Part shown: positions 28,310 to 37,721 of the stretch, in pieces | Numbering within the stretch: position 1 is the first letter of the stretch | How the letters are laid out: each line of letters opens with the position of its first letter | Source: Sphingobacterium prati | Lineage (GTDB): Bacteria > Bacteroidota > Bacteroidia > Sphingobacteriales > Sphingobacteriaceae | Reading direction: 5' to 3' | Assembly: GCF_013167215.1 (NCBI RefSeq) | Contig: NZ_JABJWY010000038.1 | Location: 799,700 to 863,699, forward strand | DNA length: 64,000 nucleotides | Position numbers and translations under genes: made by a program | The notes under the pieces: model-generated | Database searches by the model: none | The model's input: the letters and a program-made list of their open reading frames with translations, nothing else | Told to the model about the DNA's origin: nothing

Positions 28310-29125
28310 ATGCTCCGAAATTGGCGTGTTGCTATCTATGTAATAATATTTTTCTTTTTGGCATGTAGCATCGACAGGTCAGAAACGATTAAAGGTCGTT
28401 TTCCGATATCTTCTCACTTTTATATAGATTTATACAACTTAAATAGTGGCAAGAAGGTTTTGTCAGATACCCTACACGAGCAAAATTTTGATATAAATAT
28501 TGGACAACTTCCAAAAGGAATTTATCAAATGGTTTTTTCCTGGGATAGAGATGTGATGAAGAAACAAGAAATTGAAAGATTTGCACGTCAACCTGAACTT
28601 GGTGCTCCAAAATATTATATGGCAACCACTTTTTGGTTAGACCCTTTGGAGGCAAATACCTATACACTATTACTTGATAGTGCATATAATCAAGCGGATC
28701 TAGAGGAGATGTTGTTGGGTGAAAATGAGATAGACTTACCTAAAATTAATATTGTGTCAGACGGCACAAATAACAAAATCTACACTAAATACTTAAAATT
28801 AATAGAACGTTACAGGGTCAAAAATCAATTTCAAAAAGATAGCCTTCAACAAATGATGGCATACTATAATGATCTTAAATTAGATAAAGAAGCTGATCGT
28901 TTGAATGTTCTCTTAGCAAATGATTGGTTGACTAAAATTAAGGCCGAATTGTTGGAAGAGGAAATAACTTTTATGAAGAAGAATTTAAATAGTGATGTTA
29001 TTCCCCATATTTATCAGATCCAGGCAAATAGTAAAGAGAATTTTGATCATTATAATGAGATTTACAAATTATTTCCGATGAATATTAAACGAGAATTGAG
29101 GCAAAATGCCAAGAATGTTGATTGA
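28310..29125 (+). CDS. DUF4369-like lipoprotein without a thioredoxin domain
   Basis: A 271-aa lipoprotein (signal ending FFLACS). The sequence IKGRFPISSHFYIDLYNLNS, the LPKGIYQMVFSW segment and the helical stretch around residues 155-240 resemble the N-terminal half (DUF4369 plus helices) of Bacteroidota TlpA-family redox proteins. Those usually continue into a thioredoxin fold with CxxC. Here the chain stops after the helical part, and no CxxC is encoded downstream. It is either a natural stand-alone form or a truncated gene. Confidence 0.6.
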   Translation: MLRNWRVAIYVIIFFFLACSIDRSETIKGRFPISSHFYIDLYNLNSGKKVLSDTLHEQNFDINIGQLPKGIYQMVFSWDRDVMKKQEIERFARQPELGAPKYYMATTFWLDPLEANTYTLLLDSAYNQADLEEMLLGENEIDLPKINIVSDGTNNKIYTKYLKLIERYRVKNQFQKDSLQQMMAYYNDLKLDKEADRLNVLLANDWLTKIKAELLEEEITFMKKNLNSDVIPHIYQIQANSKENFDHYNEIYKLFPMNIKRELRQNAKNVD

Positions 29126-29206
29126 ATTAATCCAACAATATGGCGAATGTAATATATTATGACCATTTTTTTATTTATATTTAAAGATATATAAACTTAA
29201 TTTTTT

Positions 29207-29491
29207 ATGAATTCCAACCAAAAAATTATATTAACAGGATCCTTATTTTGTTTGGTTTATTTAATTCTGTTGGTTGTCCATTTATATGTATATAATTCTA
29301 TCCCTCAAGGGATAGAAGTCTTCATTGGAATCGTTGTTGAGTTATTTTCAATACCTACTGTTTTATTGGTCTTTTTTCTTACTGCTGTTTCGTTATATCA
29401 GATTATATTAAAAAAGCAATTCAATAAATTTTGGTATGGGATTTTACTTTGCAATCTGACGTCTTGTATAATCATTTTTTTTGCACCGTAA
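29207..29491 (+). CDS. Small membrane protein, unknown (94 aa)
   Basis: Three hydrophobic segments are visible: ILTGSLFCLVYLILLVVHLYV, VFIGIVVELFSIPTVLLVFF running on through LTAVSLYQIIL, and YGILLCNLTSCIIIFFA. I recognise no family. It is the first of three consecutive tiny membrane proteins (29207-30008), separated from the second by 14 bases, so they are probably co-transcribed. Confidence 0.6.
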   Translation: MNSNQKIILTGSLFCLVYLILLVVHLYVYNSIPQGIEVFIGIVVELFSIPTVLLVFFLTAVSLYQIILKKQFNKFWYGILLCNLTSCIIIFFAP

Positions 29492-29505
29492 TAATTTAAA
29501 CACTC

Positions 29506-29721
29506 ATGATTTATCAAATTATATTTATCGTATTAAAAGTGATGGTAATCTTACTTCCATTAGCTTTAATCGTTTTTAGTTTAACAGATCTTTACAGAAG
29601 GGATTTTGAAAATAAAAGTGATCGAACCATGTATTTAGTTTTGATCTTAGCTTTGCCTCTTGTCGGATCTTCCATCTATTTGAGTAATAGGCATAATTTT
29701 CCGTTAAAAATAGTGGGCTAA
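29506..29721 (+). CDS. Small membrane protein, unknown (71 aa)
   Basis: Two hydrophobic helices (IFIVLKVMVILLPLALIVFS and LVLILALPLVGSSIYL) flank a charged loop, TDLYRRDFENKSDRT. The layout resembles phospholipase-D nuclease N-terminal-type membrane segments, but the similarity is too weak to name. It is the middle of the three-gene small-membrane-protein run. Confidence 0.55.
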   Translation: MIYQIIFIVLKVMVILLPLALIVFSLTDLYRRDFENKSDRTMYLVLILALPLVGSSIYLSNRHNFPLKIVG

Positions 29722-29768
29722 TAATAGCTTGGAAACTATAGTTGAGCGATTTACAATTTCATTTTTTT

Positions 29769-30008
29769 ATGGCGATAATTTTGAGAATTAAAAAGCATTT
29801 TTCATTTATGAAAAGACACGGTAAATTATTCTTCCTTTATTGCTTTATCATGTTAGTAACAATAGTAAGTCAGCAACTTATTGGCGTTTACTTTCGAGAT
29901 GAAGCAGTGGAGTTCACCACAGGTCGGATAATCAAAACCTTTATTTATCTAATCGTGGGAGCATTGACGCTCACATTTGTGGAAATAAAGACTAATAAAG
30001 TCAAATAG
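29769..30008 (+). CDS. Small membrane protein, unknown (79 aa)
   Basis: The ATG at 29769 is preferred over a TTG nine codons upstream. The protein has a basic N-terminus (RIKKHFSFMKRHGK) and two hydrophobic segments, LFFLYCFIMLVTIVSQQLIG and IKTFIYLIVGALTLTFVE. No family was recognised. It is the last of the three adjacent small membrane genes. Confidence 0.5.
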   Translation: MAIILRIKKHFSFMKRHGKLFFLYCFIMLVTIVSQQLIGVYFRDEAVEFTTGRIIKTFIYLIVGALTLTFVEIKTNKVK

Positions 30009-30169
30009 ATAAACAATGAAGAATACCTATCTATAGACAAAACTGACATGGTAGCAAAACATAGCATTGGGTAAAAGCTTGCGATAAGATTAGAAGACCT
30101 ACTGAATTTATTGGCGAATTACAACAGATTAATCTTTCAATTGAGATTATAAAGAGAGGTAGTTACCTG

Positions 30170-30658
30170 CTACTTCTCGTCTATAATTTTTAAGCTTTTC
30201 TTTAAGAAAATATGACCACTTAATTTTGATAGAATATAGGTTAATGCAATCCAAATGGTTAAATGGTGTCTATCCTTTATACCTATAACCAATATAATTA
30301 AAGCAATAATTATTTTGACCCATTCATCTACTGCAACTCCAGCTATAGTTGTTGTTGTAAAAAATTGATAGATCTTTAATAAAATGTATTCATATTTTAA
30401 TTTAATAATAGAGTTACGCGGTTTTTTATAAAATTGCTCGGTTTTCTAAATTTTTATCCGATTAAAGATAAGTCTATATAGTGAATAAATAAGAATTGCA
30501 ATCGCACAGATATCAACTACTATTACTGATATAATTTTCAGTATTTCAGCATCTTGATATAATAGGATATGCTGGGGCATTTGGCTGAGTAAGAATGATG
30601 CGGTAATGATATTCAATACCAATGTTAATGGAGATTTCTTGTTTAAGTATGCTTTCAT
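30170..30658 (-). pseudogene. Membrane protein gene split by an in-frame TAG
   Basis: The first 70 codons (MKAYLNKKSPLTLVLNIITA ... LYRLIFNRIKI) end in TAG at 30446-30448. The same frame then stays open for another 91 codons, to a TAG at 30170-30172. That downstream part is protein-like and membrane-type (FTTTTIAGVAVDEW, IIIALIILVIGI, IWIALTYILSKLS) yet has no ATG, GTG or TTG before a TTG deep inside a membrane segment. Together they read as one protein of about 162 residues broken by a nonsense codon. Alternatives are a genuine 70-aa protein, or read-through. Confidence 0.6.
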
Positions 30659-30850
30659 AATGTTAATTATTGTATTACAGATTCATATTTGGCTTACTTA
30701 AAGATAGTTGTTTTTTTTGAATTTATTCTTGTTACGCCCGTAACAAAGATAATGAAAAATTATATTTGGATGTGAGATCTGTATCATCAATTCCGTTTAA
30801 TAAATTAGATTTTCAGCCAACTTACCTTATTGTATCTTTAGGTGATTATA

Positions 30851-31378
30851 TCAAACTTGTTTTCTTAATCTGTAAATATTGATCTGTTTGCCTTGGATCA
30901 ATCTAGTCCCAACAATTTCTATCAAATCTTCGTTACGACTCATCGCATTCGATAAATAGGCACTAGTATAATGCCATTTTATTTCTGTTAGTAACTCTTT
31001 TATTTCACTAATTATTAACCCATCGTTTTTAAATTTGCTGTTGTAAATTAAATAATATTTTATCGCATATGATATGCTTGGACGTTTGTTCAGAATAGTG
31101 AAATATTCTAGCCGGGATCTGTGCTTTTTCAACAATTTTAAGCGATATAGATATTCATATTCAATATCCTGACTGTTAAGTTTTGAAATTGATGTATCAA
31201 AAAAATCTGCTGCAAGGTTAATATTTTCAAAGGTAAGTTCTGCATCTCCCTTCTTTATCCGCTTCATTTGCTTTGTTGAAACATCAATCAGATTTGAAAA
31301 CTCAGCATCAGTAATTCCAGAATAATCAATAAGATTAAGGATGTTTTTTGTGATGAATTTTTTGTTGAGATTTTTCAT
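30851..31378 (-). CDS. XRE-type helix-turn-helix regulator
   Basis: A 175-aa protein. Residues 12-60 form a Cro/C1-type helix-turn-helix (NILNLIDYSGITDAEFSNLI; VSTKQMKRIKKGDAELTF). The C-terminal half (GLIISEIKELL; SAYLSNAMSRNEDLIEIVG) could be a second, winged-helix-like region. It reads away from the SusC/SusD pair-3 operon with about 600 bases between them, so it might control that operon or the TAG-split membrane gene on the same strand. Neither is shown. Confidence 0.65.
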   Translation of the reverse strand: MKNLNKKFITKNILNLIDYSGITDAEFSNLIDVSTKQMKRIKKGDAELTFENINLAADFFDTSISKLNSQDIEYEYLYRLKLLKKHRSRLEYFTILNKRPSISYAIKYYLIYNSKFKNDGLIISEIKELLTEIKWHYTSAYLSNAMSRNEDLIEIVGTRLIQGKQINIYRLRKQV

Positions 31379-31506
31379 AACGCTAATCTCAATTTGTTTT
31401 AGATTTCAAAAAGTGACATTAATTTCTTTTTTTGTTATTTTGTATTTATATTTGTTTATTGTAATTACTGATCCTTAGGAAATCAGTAAATAGGTGTTGA
31501 GTGAAA

Positions 31507-31701
31507 GAGTCTCGAAAACAAATTCCGACAGTTTGTATCCAAAGCGAGATGGTAGTTCAATGCCCATGTTAACTTTTTGCTTATCTTTGATAAGTGCTGT
31601 ATACATGGGCTCTACTATTCTATCTTTGGAAGGCGTCGGAACCTTGTTTTATAGATGGTAAGCCCTGTTTACAGTCATTGCGTATCACCTTGTAGAGACT
31701 C
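31507..31701 (+). ncRNA. Possible structured RNA or long leader (nested stems)
   Basis: Four inverted repeats nest in order: GAGTCTC 31507-31513 with 31695-31701; TTCCGAC 31523-31529 with 31635-31641; GCCCATGT 31562-31569 with 31603-31610; CTTATC 31580-31585 with 31589-31594 (three-base loop). A TATATTTG -7-like element lies at 31447-31454. No convincing ORF covers 31379-31991. It may be a free RNA or the 5' leader of the gene at 31992. No known RNA family was recognised. Confidence 0.3.
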
Positions 31702-31991
31702 ACTTTATATAATTTCAGTGAGTATGAACCAGCAGAAACAATTAACAAAAAATCTTATCAAGTCTCCCGAGTAGCTCGGTCGAACCGATCAAATTATATT
31801 TGATCCCTCTCAGTCATGAACTGCATCGTGCCAATATATATACCTTGTAATTACCTTTCAAATGTGGTTTGGCTCATCAATTAATCAATTTATTATTTAA
31901 GTGGCTTAGGCTAGCTTAAGTTTCCCAATAGTCTGATTTTAATCGGATAGGGAAAGTTATGCACTTATGTCACCTGTTAAAAACTAAACAC

Positions 31992-32375
31992 ATGAAACCT
32001 GTTTATGCAAATCTCGTGCAATTGGATCTAGCGTTTTACGAGATATACCAAGAAGGGTACAGTCCCCTAAAAAACATCAAAGACTTTTGGTCAATTTATG
32101 CGATCGATACATGTAAAAACCATATCGCAGCTTTAATGGAAAATAGTTTGACGCATGTAATGGCGCTCGACATGACTAAACAAAGCGGAGAGAGGGACTT
32201 CTTTGGAGCGCTGCCCCCCCTGCTGATCGCATATTTTATGATCCACTTCCAAAAGCTGGAAATAAACTGGTCTGAAATTTCTTTTTCCGAACCGAGAGAG
32301 CGTATCCAGGAAGACCTCGATACCAAGAAAAGAATTTATGATTTCTTCAGTAGCATATCCAAAGAATCTAAATAA
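31992..32375 (+). CDS. Conserved-looking soluble protein, unknown (127 aa)
   Basis: Started at the ATG at 31992 (MKPVYANLVQLDLAFYEIYQ); an ATG 11 codons upstream is possible. There is no signal peptide or membrane segment. The chain looks helical, with Trp/Phe-rich pieces such as NIKDFWSIYAID and ALPPLLIAYFMIHFQKLEIN. No family was recognised. It lies directly upstream of the TlpA-like gene, 73 bases before its chosen start and overlapping the longest TlpA frame, so it is probably the first gene of the pair-3 operon. Confidence 0.55.
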   Translation: MKPVYANLVQLDLAFYEIYQEGYSPLKNIKDFWSIYAIDTCKNHIAALMENSLTHVMALDMTKQSGERDFFGALPPLLIAYFMIHFQKLEINWSEISFSEPRERIQEDLDTKKRIYDFFSSISKESK

Positions 32376-32448
32376 TAAGAAGATGCTACTAAAGACTTTT
32401 GCGTTTACTGCTTTATTGGATAATACAGTATACAGTTTAGTTATACAG

Positions 32449-33093
32449 ATGACCAAACTTATTAGGATATCAATTATCGTTTTTCAATATCAAAGTTGTT
32501 TTTTAAAGGCATTGCAGAACCTAAGAGCTATTTTTATGCTTCCTCTTATGTTTTATATGTTTAGTTTATCAGCTCAGACGCCCCGCGAGGACAGCGGGGT
32601 CGGTGAGCTAATAACAAGACAATCTGATATCATACCATTAAAAATTGGTCATAAAGTTCCAGAAGAATTCTGGACGAAAGAACATCTCTTTTATATCAAT
32701 GGGGATACCGTGCGTAGAAATCTCCAAGAATATAAAGGAAAACTATTGATACTCGATTTTTGGATGATCGGCTGTTCCAAGTGTTTTCTACATCAGAAGG
32801 AAATCAATTACTATAAAAAGCTTTATGGAGGCGAACTGGCCGTAATAATGGTTAATGGCGTTAAGACAAGAAATAATTATGCTAGTATCCATAGCTATCT
32901 AAAAAATGAATGGTTTCAGAGCTTGGGACTCGGATCATTTTCATCAATAATTGAAAGTACCTATTTGGACCAATTGCTTCAACCCGCCGGCTACCCGATG
33001 TATTATTGGATTAACCAATATGGTATATTACAAACGATAACCTACCGAAATCTATTGGATAGGGATTATTTAGCCCCATTTTTAGATAAATAA
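32449..33093 (+). CDS. TlpA-like thioredoxin-fold protein
   Basis: A redox or thiol protein of 214 aa from the ATG at 32449. Earlier in-frame starts at 32338 and 32383 are possible; the first overlaps the gene upstream. The hydrophobic stretch FMLPLMFYMFSLSAQ suggests an export signal. The thioredoxin core is clear: YKGKLLILDFWMIGCSKCF with active-site CSKC, then a PAGYPMYYW segment giving the cis-proline. Its stop is one base before the SusC start, so coupling is tight. Oxidoreductases of this type often accompany SusC/SusD operons. The partner substrate is unknown. Confidence 0.8.
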   Translation: MTKLIRISIIVFQYQSCFLKALQNLRAIFMLPLMFYMFSLSAQTPREDSGVGELITRQSDIIPLKIGHKVPEEFWTKEHLFYINGDTVRRNLQEYKGKLLILDFWMIGCSKCFLHQKEINYYKKLYGGELAVIMVNGVKTRNNYASIHSYLKNEWFQSLGLGSFSSIIESTYLDQLLQPAGYPMYYWINQYGILQTITYRNLLDRDYLAPFLDK

Positions 33094-33094
33094 G

Positions 33095-36000
33095 ATGGTA
33101 AGAACTGTTATGCTAATTTGTAGTATGTTGGTTCTAGGAACGCAACTACAAGGACAAATACTGATAAAAGGAACAGTGGTGGATAGTTTAGGGCAGGCTA
33201 TAGGTGGTGTATCTGTTAAGGAGAGCCACATTAATAATGGAGTTTTAACAAATAAGAACGGAAAGTTTGAATTTCATACCAGAGCACACCAAGGTACGCT
33301 AGTTTTTAAGCATCTTGGTTATGTCAGTCACACGGTAGCCTTCGACGCATCAACTACCAGGCTCATTGTAAAATTAAAATCACATACGACACAACTGGAA
33401 GAAGTTATTGTATCGACAGGATATCAGTCCATACCGAAAGAAAGGGCTACCGGATCTTTTTCAACCGTTGATAAGGAATTGTTTAACCAACAGGTGGGTA
33501 CAGATATTCTTTCAAGATTACCGGTAGTGGCAAATAGTCTTGTTATGGATGCTGGCCGAAGCCAGTTTAGTCCCCAGATCATGGTTCGTGGGTTAAGTAC
33601 CATCAATGGGCCTAAAGATCCTTTGATCGTGGTTGACAATTTTCCATATGACGGTGATATCAACAATATTAATCCCAATACGGTAGAGAATATCACGATC
33701 CTAAAGGATGCTGCAGCTTCAAGTATATGGGGAGCACGGGCAGCGAATGGTGTAATTGTGATCACAACGAAAAAGGGAAAGTTAGATAGGCCCACTTCTT
33801 TTGAATTCAATGCCAACAACACCGTGGATGCAAAGCCTGACCTCTACTATATTCCTCAGATGTCATCGTCAGATTTTATAAATGTAGAACAGGAATTATA
33901 CAGTCGTGGATTTTATAAAAGTAAAATAGGCTCGGCCAGTAAATCTTTATTAAGTCCTGTGATCGATCTACTTGATCTGGCGGATAACGGAAAGGTTTCC
34001 AAAGAAGAAGCTCAGACAAGAATTAATGAATTAAGAGATGTTGATGTACGTGAACAATTGGATCGTTACATATATAAACCAGCTTACAAACAACAATATT
34101 TTTTAACAGGATCTGGAGGTAGTGCAAAGTTTTCCTGGCTTTCGTCGGTAGGCTACGATCGTAATACAGGAACATTAGGCGATCGTTACGAACGTATCAA
34201 CTTGCGGTTTCAACAAACCTATGAGATTAGCAAACGATTTTCTATTTCCACTAATCTGTATTATACACAGACAGGTACAAAGTCTGGACGCAATGGATAT
34301 AATGACATCACTAATCTTTTCCCTTATACGCGTATTGCTGATCAAAACGGTCAGGCTCTCGCAGTCCCAAGAAACTATAGACAGAGTTTTATTGAGTCAT
34401 ATGGGGATGGGAACCTCTTGGATTGGAGCTATTACCCATTGGTGGATTCGGAGCATCAGATACGCAAAAGTCCGGCGACAGATTTACTGGGAACCATCGA
34501 ACTAAACTATGAAATCATCAAGGGGTTGAAGATCGCCGGAAATTACCAATATGAACAAGCTAACAGCTTGGGCACAAGCTTTGCCGATCAGTATAGTTAT
34601 ATGGTACGTGATTATGTGAACCGCTTTACACAACTTCAGAACAATAAGGTCGAATATATAATACCCGTTGGTGGGATACTTGATAAAAGTGCGTCCTTAA
34701 TGCATGCGAACAATCTACGTGGGACGCTCGGTTTTGACCGTAATTTTGGTAAGCATACGATTACTGCCATTGCTGGTACTGAAATGCGGGATGCCCGTCG
34801 TGAATCTAACAATAATAGGTTTTATGGTTACAATCCGGAAAATTTGACATTTGGGAATATAGATTATAAAACCTCTTATCCCACTGTGATTACAGGTGCG
34901 AAAGACTATGTTCCAAATAGTCAGACACTGAGTGAAACGGTTACGAGATTTGTCTCTCAATTTGCTAATGCAGCTTATAGTTTTGACAACAGATATACGG
35001 TTTCAGGGAGTCTACGCCGTGACGCTTCCAACCTGTTTGGCTTAAAGACAAATGATCAATGGAATCCATTTTGGTCAGCAGGTGTGGCATGGAAGATTTC
35101 CAATGAGAAATTCTTCAATACAAACTTACTCTCTTATCTCAACCTGAGGACTACCTATGGTTTCAGTGGTAATATAGATCCAGGGATGGTAGCTGTAAAC
35201 ACCATTGGTTTTGCTGCTCCTTCAGTATTTACGGGCTATCCATCTGCTGCATTTGTGAATTTCTATAATCCTTTATTGAGATGGGAGACGAGTAAAATGC
35301 TCAATATCGCACTTGATTTCCGAACGAAGAATAACCGTGTATCGGGTGCATTGGAATTTTATCACAAATGGGGGCAAAATTTATTCGGTCAGGCGCCGAT
35401 AGACCTGACCACAGGCGTAAATACTTCGATGCAGCGAAATGTCGCCAATATGCATGGTCAGGGATGGGATTTAGAGTTAACAACAAAAAATATTGACCAT
35501 ACGCATTTAAAATGGAATAGTACCCTCAACGTGAGTTTGTATAAAGATGCAATCGATGATTACCTGATATCCCGAACTTTGGCACAACAATACGTAAATG
35601 TAGCGACTCCGCCAATTTCGGGGATTAAAGGGAAGCCTGTATATGCGATTTATAGCTATAAATGGGCAGGGCTAGATCCGAATACAGGTGAAGCGCAAGG
35701 CTATCTGAAAGATGAAGTCAGTAAGGATTATACTGCGATTACAGGCGCTGGTACAAAAGAGGAAGACCTGAATTATCATGGATCGGCTGTACCGACCCTC
35801 TTTGGTAATTTGCAAAATTCGTTTTCGTATAAAGGTTTTAGTCTTCAGCTTGGCATTACTTACAAATTAGACTATTGGTTTAGACGTTCCTCAATCAATT
35901 ATACCAATCTGTTTAATAATGGAAAAGGTCACCGTGATTATGCTAATAGATGGCAAAAACCAGGAGATGAGCTCCTAACGAATGTTCCTGTTAATCCATA

Positions 36001-36268
36001 TACCACAAATAGTAACAGGGACAGGTTTTATGAAGGAGCCAGTGTTTTAGTCGAAAAAGGTGATCATATTCGATTACAATATATCAATGTTGGATATGAC
36101 CTCCCTTATTTTAAAGGCTTTAAAAGATTACATGTTTACCTCAATATACAGAATATTGGCATGTTATGGAAGGCCAATAAAGCTGGTATTGATCCAGATT
36201 TTAATTTAGGAAGCGGTAGGACAATTGTACCGCGGAGCTATTCAGTGGGTATAAAAACAAGCATTTAA
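33095..36268 (+). CDS. SusC-type TonB-dependent transporter (pair 3)
   Basis: A 1057-aa outer-membrane transporter with signal MVRTVMLICSMLVLGTQLQGQ and a regulatory-like domain at about 24-95 (IKGTVVDSLGQAIGGVSVKE). The TonB region is LEEVIVSTGYQS, with plug motifs MVRGLSTIN, VVDNFPYDG and LKDAAASSIWGARAANGV, and a barrel ending VGIKTSI. No STN domain is present. The start is fixed by the single base separating it from the TlpA-like stop. It is followed 11 bases later by its SusD. Confidence 0.95.
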   Translation: MVRTVMLICSMLVLGTQLQGQILIKGTVVDSLGQAIGGVSVKESHINNGVLTNKNGKFEFHTRAHQGTLVFKHLGYVSHTVAFDASTTRLIVKLKSHTTQLEEVIVSTGYQSIPKERATGSFSTVDKELFNQQVGTDILSRLPVVANSLVMDAGRSQFSPQIMVRGLSTINGPKDPLIVVDNFPYDGDINNINPNTVENITILKDAAASSIWGARAANGVIVITTKKGKLDRPTSFEFNANNTVDAKPDLYYIPQMSSSDFINVEQELYSRGFYKSKIGSASKSLLSPVIDLLDLADNGKVSKEEAQTRINELRDVDVREQLDRYIYKPAYKQQYFLTGSGGSAKFSWLSSVGYDRNTGTLGDRYERINLRFQQTYEISKRFSISTNLYYTQTGTKSGRNGYNDITNLFPYTRIADQNGQALAVPRNYRQSFIESYGDGNLLDWSYYPLVDSEHQIRKSPATDLLGTIELNYEIIKGLKIAGNYQYEQANSLGTSFADQYSYMVRDYVNRFTQLQNNKVEYIIPVGGILDKSASLMHANNLRGTLGFDRNFGKHTITAIAGTEMRDARRESNNNRFYGYNPENLTFGNIDYKTSYPTVITGAKDYVPNSQTLSETVTRFVSQFANAAYSFDNRYTVSGSLRRDASNLFGLKTNDQWNPFWSAGVAWKISNEKFFNTNLLSYLNLRTTYGFSGNIDPGMVAVNTIGFAAPSVFTGYPSAAFVNFYNPLLRWETSKMLNIALDFRTKNNRVSGALEFYHKWGQNLFGQAPIDLTTGVNTSMQRNVANMHGQGWDLELTTKNIDHTHLKWNSTLNVSLYKDAIDDYLISRTLAQQYVNVATPPISGIKGKPVYAIYSYKWAGLDPNTGEAQGYLKDEVSKDYTAITGAGTKEEDLNYHGSAVPTLFGNLQNSFSYKGFSLQLGITYKLDYWFRRSSINYTNLFNNGKGHRDYANRWQKPGDELLTNVPVNPYTTNSNRDRFYEGASVLVEKGDHIRLQYINVGYDLPYFKGFKRLHVYLNIQNIGMLWKANKAGIDPDFNLGSGRTIVPRSYSVGIKTSI

Positions 36269-36279
36269 AGGAAAAGTTT

Positions 36280-37650
36280 ATGAAAAGAATATGGAATAAA
36301 GTCTTATTGTTCCCCCTTTTTGTTTTTTGCCTAGGGGGGTGCAACAAATTTTTAGAAGAAAAATCGGATAAAAGCTTAGGGATCCCTGTAACGATAGCAG
36401 ATTATAGGGCGCTTCTAAATGGTTTCGGGAATGTAAACTCAAATTATCTTTCAATGGGAGAGGCTAGTAGTGGTGATTTTAGTCTGACAGATGCTGACTA
36501 TAACGGGCTGTATTACGATAGTGATAAACGTCTCTACAGTTGGCAACCCGATTATGTGACACGCGAAGTCTCTGGTGCGGGGCATGAATGGTATTATTGC
36601 TATAAAGGTATCTATGTCTCCAATTCTATACTTAAGGGGTTGGATGATAACGGACTGACCGGTAAAGATGCGGATGAAGTACGCGGACAGGCCCTAGTTT
36701 TCAGGGCAGCCCGCTATTTGGATGGGGTGCAGGCATGGGCACCTGTATATGATGTGAAGAGGGCCAGCAAGGATCTCGGGATGGCATTGCGTCTTGATCC
36801 TGATATGAATTTGCCTTCTAAAAGAGCCACAGTACAACAGACCTATGATTTAATTTTATCCGATTTGCAGGTGGCGCTGCCTTTATTGCCCATCGCTGAA
36901 TCTTCCCCTGCGCTTCCGACAAAGGCTGCCGCTTATGGGCTATTGGCTCGCGCTTATTTGATTAAGGGGGATTATGAGAAGGCACTATTTAATGGGCAGG
37001 AGGCGTTGAAGCTGCATAATGATTTAATTGACTTTAATGATCTATCGGCCTCAGCGAGTTTCCCCATACCTGCAACAAATCAGACCAGTCGAGAAGTAGT
37101 CTTTTTTACAAGAATGTATGCTTCCAATATTGTTAACCTAAATATAGCCCAGATAAATAAAGACCTTTATTTAATGTATGCAGCGGGTGATCTTCGAAAA
37201 AGTATATATTTTAGGCTAGATAATAAGGGCGCTGTATTTTTTAAAGGTACACATATGGGGCATCAGGGACTCATCACAGGAATAACATCCAGCGAATTGT
37301 TGCTCATTGTTGCTGAATGTCAGGCTCGCTTGGGGGATATTGATAAGGCGGCTGAAACGCTTAATCTATTGATGATAAACCGTTGGGATAAAAATACTTT
37401 TACGCCCTTTGTATTCACTAATGTGGATATAGCTCTTCGTACAATCCTGAATGAAAGGCGAAAAGAGTTACTGTTTCGCGGGCTTCGATGGTCGGATGTA
37501 AAACGGTTGAATAGAGATGGTGCTGGGATAATTCTTTCTCGTAGAATCAACAATCAGGAGTTTATACTGACTCCCAATGATAAGCGATATGCAATTGCGC
37601 TGCCTGAAGATGTATTAGATATGACAGGGATGGAACAGAACCCCAGATAG
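36280..37650 (+). CDS. SusD-type surface lipoprotein (pair 3)
   Basis: A 456-aa SusD/RagB lipoprotein: signal MKRIWNKVLLFPLFVFCLGGC, N-terminal TPR-type helices (YYCYKGIYVSNSILKGLDDN; ADEVRGQALVFRAARYLDGV), and C-terminal LLIVAECQARLGDIDKAAET and LNERRKELLFRGLRWSDVK. Last plus-strand gene of the TlpA/SusC/SusD operon, closed by a terminator. Ligand unknown. Confidence 0.93.
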   Translation: MKRIWNKVLLFPLFVFCLGGCNKFLEEKSDKSLGIPVTIADYRALLNGFGNVNSNYLSMGEASSGDFSLTDADYNGLYYDSDKRLYSWQPDYVTREVSGAGHEWYYCYKGIYVSNSILKGLDDNGLTGKDADEVRGQALVFRAARYLDGVQAWAPVYDVKRASKDLGMALRLDPDMNLPSKRATVQQTYDLILSDLQVALPLLPIAESSPALPTKAAAYGLLARAYLIKGDYEKALFNGQEALKLHNDLIDFNDLSASASFPIPATNQTSREVVFFTRMYASNIVNLNIAQINKDLYLMYAAGDLRKSIYFRLDNKGAVFFKGTHMGHQGLITGITSSELLLIVAECQARLGDIDKAAETLNLLMINRWDKNTFTPFVFTNVDIALRTILNERRKELLFRGLRWSDVKRLNRDGAGIILSRRINNQEFILTPNDKRYAIALPEDVLDMTGMEQNPR

Positions 37651-37664
37651 GACCTTTAACAATG

Positions 37665-37705
37665 AGAATAGTACTGGGGCGATATACCCCAATACTATTC
37701 TTAAT
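37665..37705. terminator. Terminator between SusD (pair 3) and the minus-strand small gene
   Basis: Bases 37665-37679 pair with 37687-37701 with one internal mismatch, giving a long stem with a seven-base loop, followed by TTAATT. It lies between converging genes and can serve both. Confidence 0.8.
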
Positions 37706-37721
37706 TAAAAATTAGATTTTG

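Noticed and set aside
31728..31776. 16-codon ORF starting MNQQKQLTKNL
   Set aside because: Too short and stopped by TAG; the continuation in the same frame also stops soon. No reason to call it a leader peptide.
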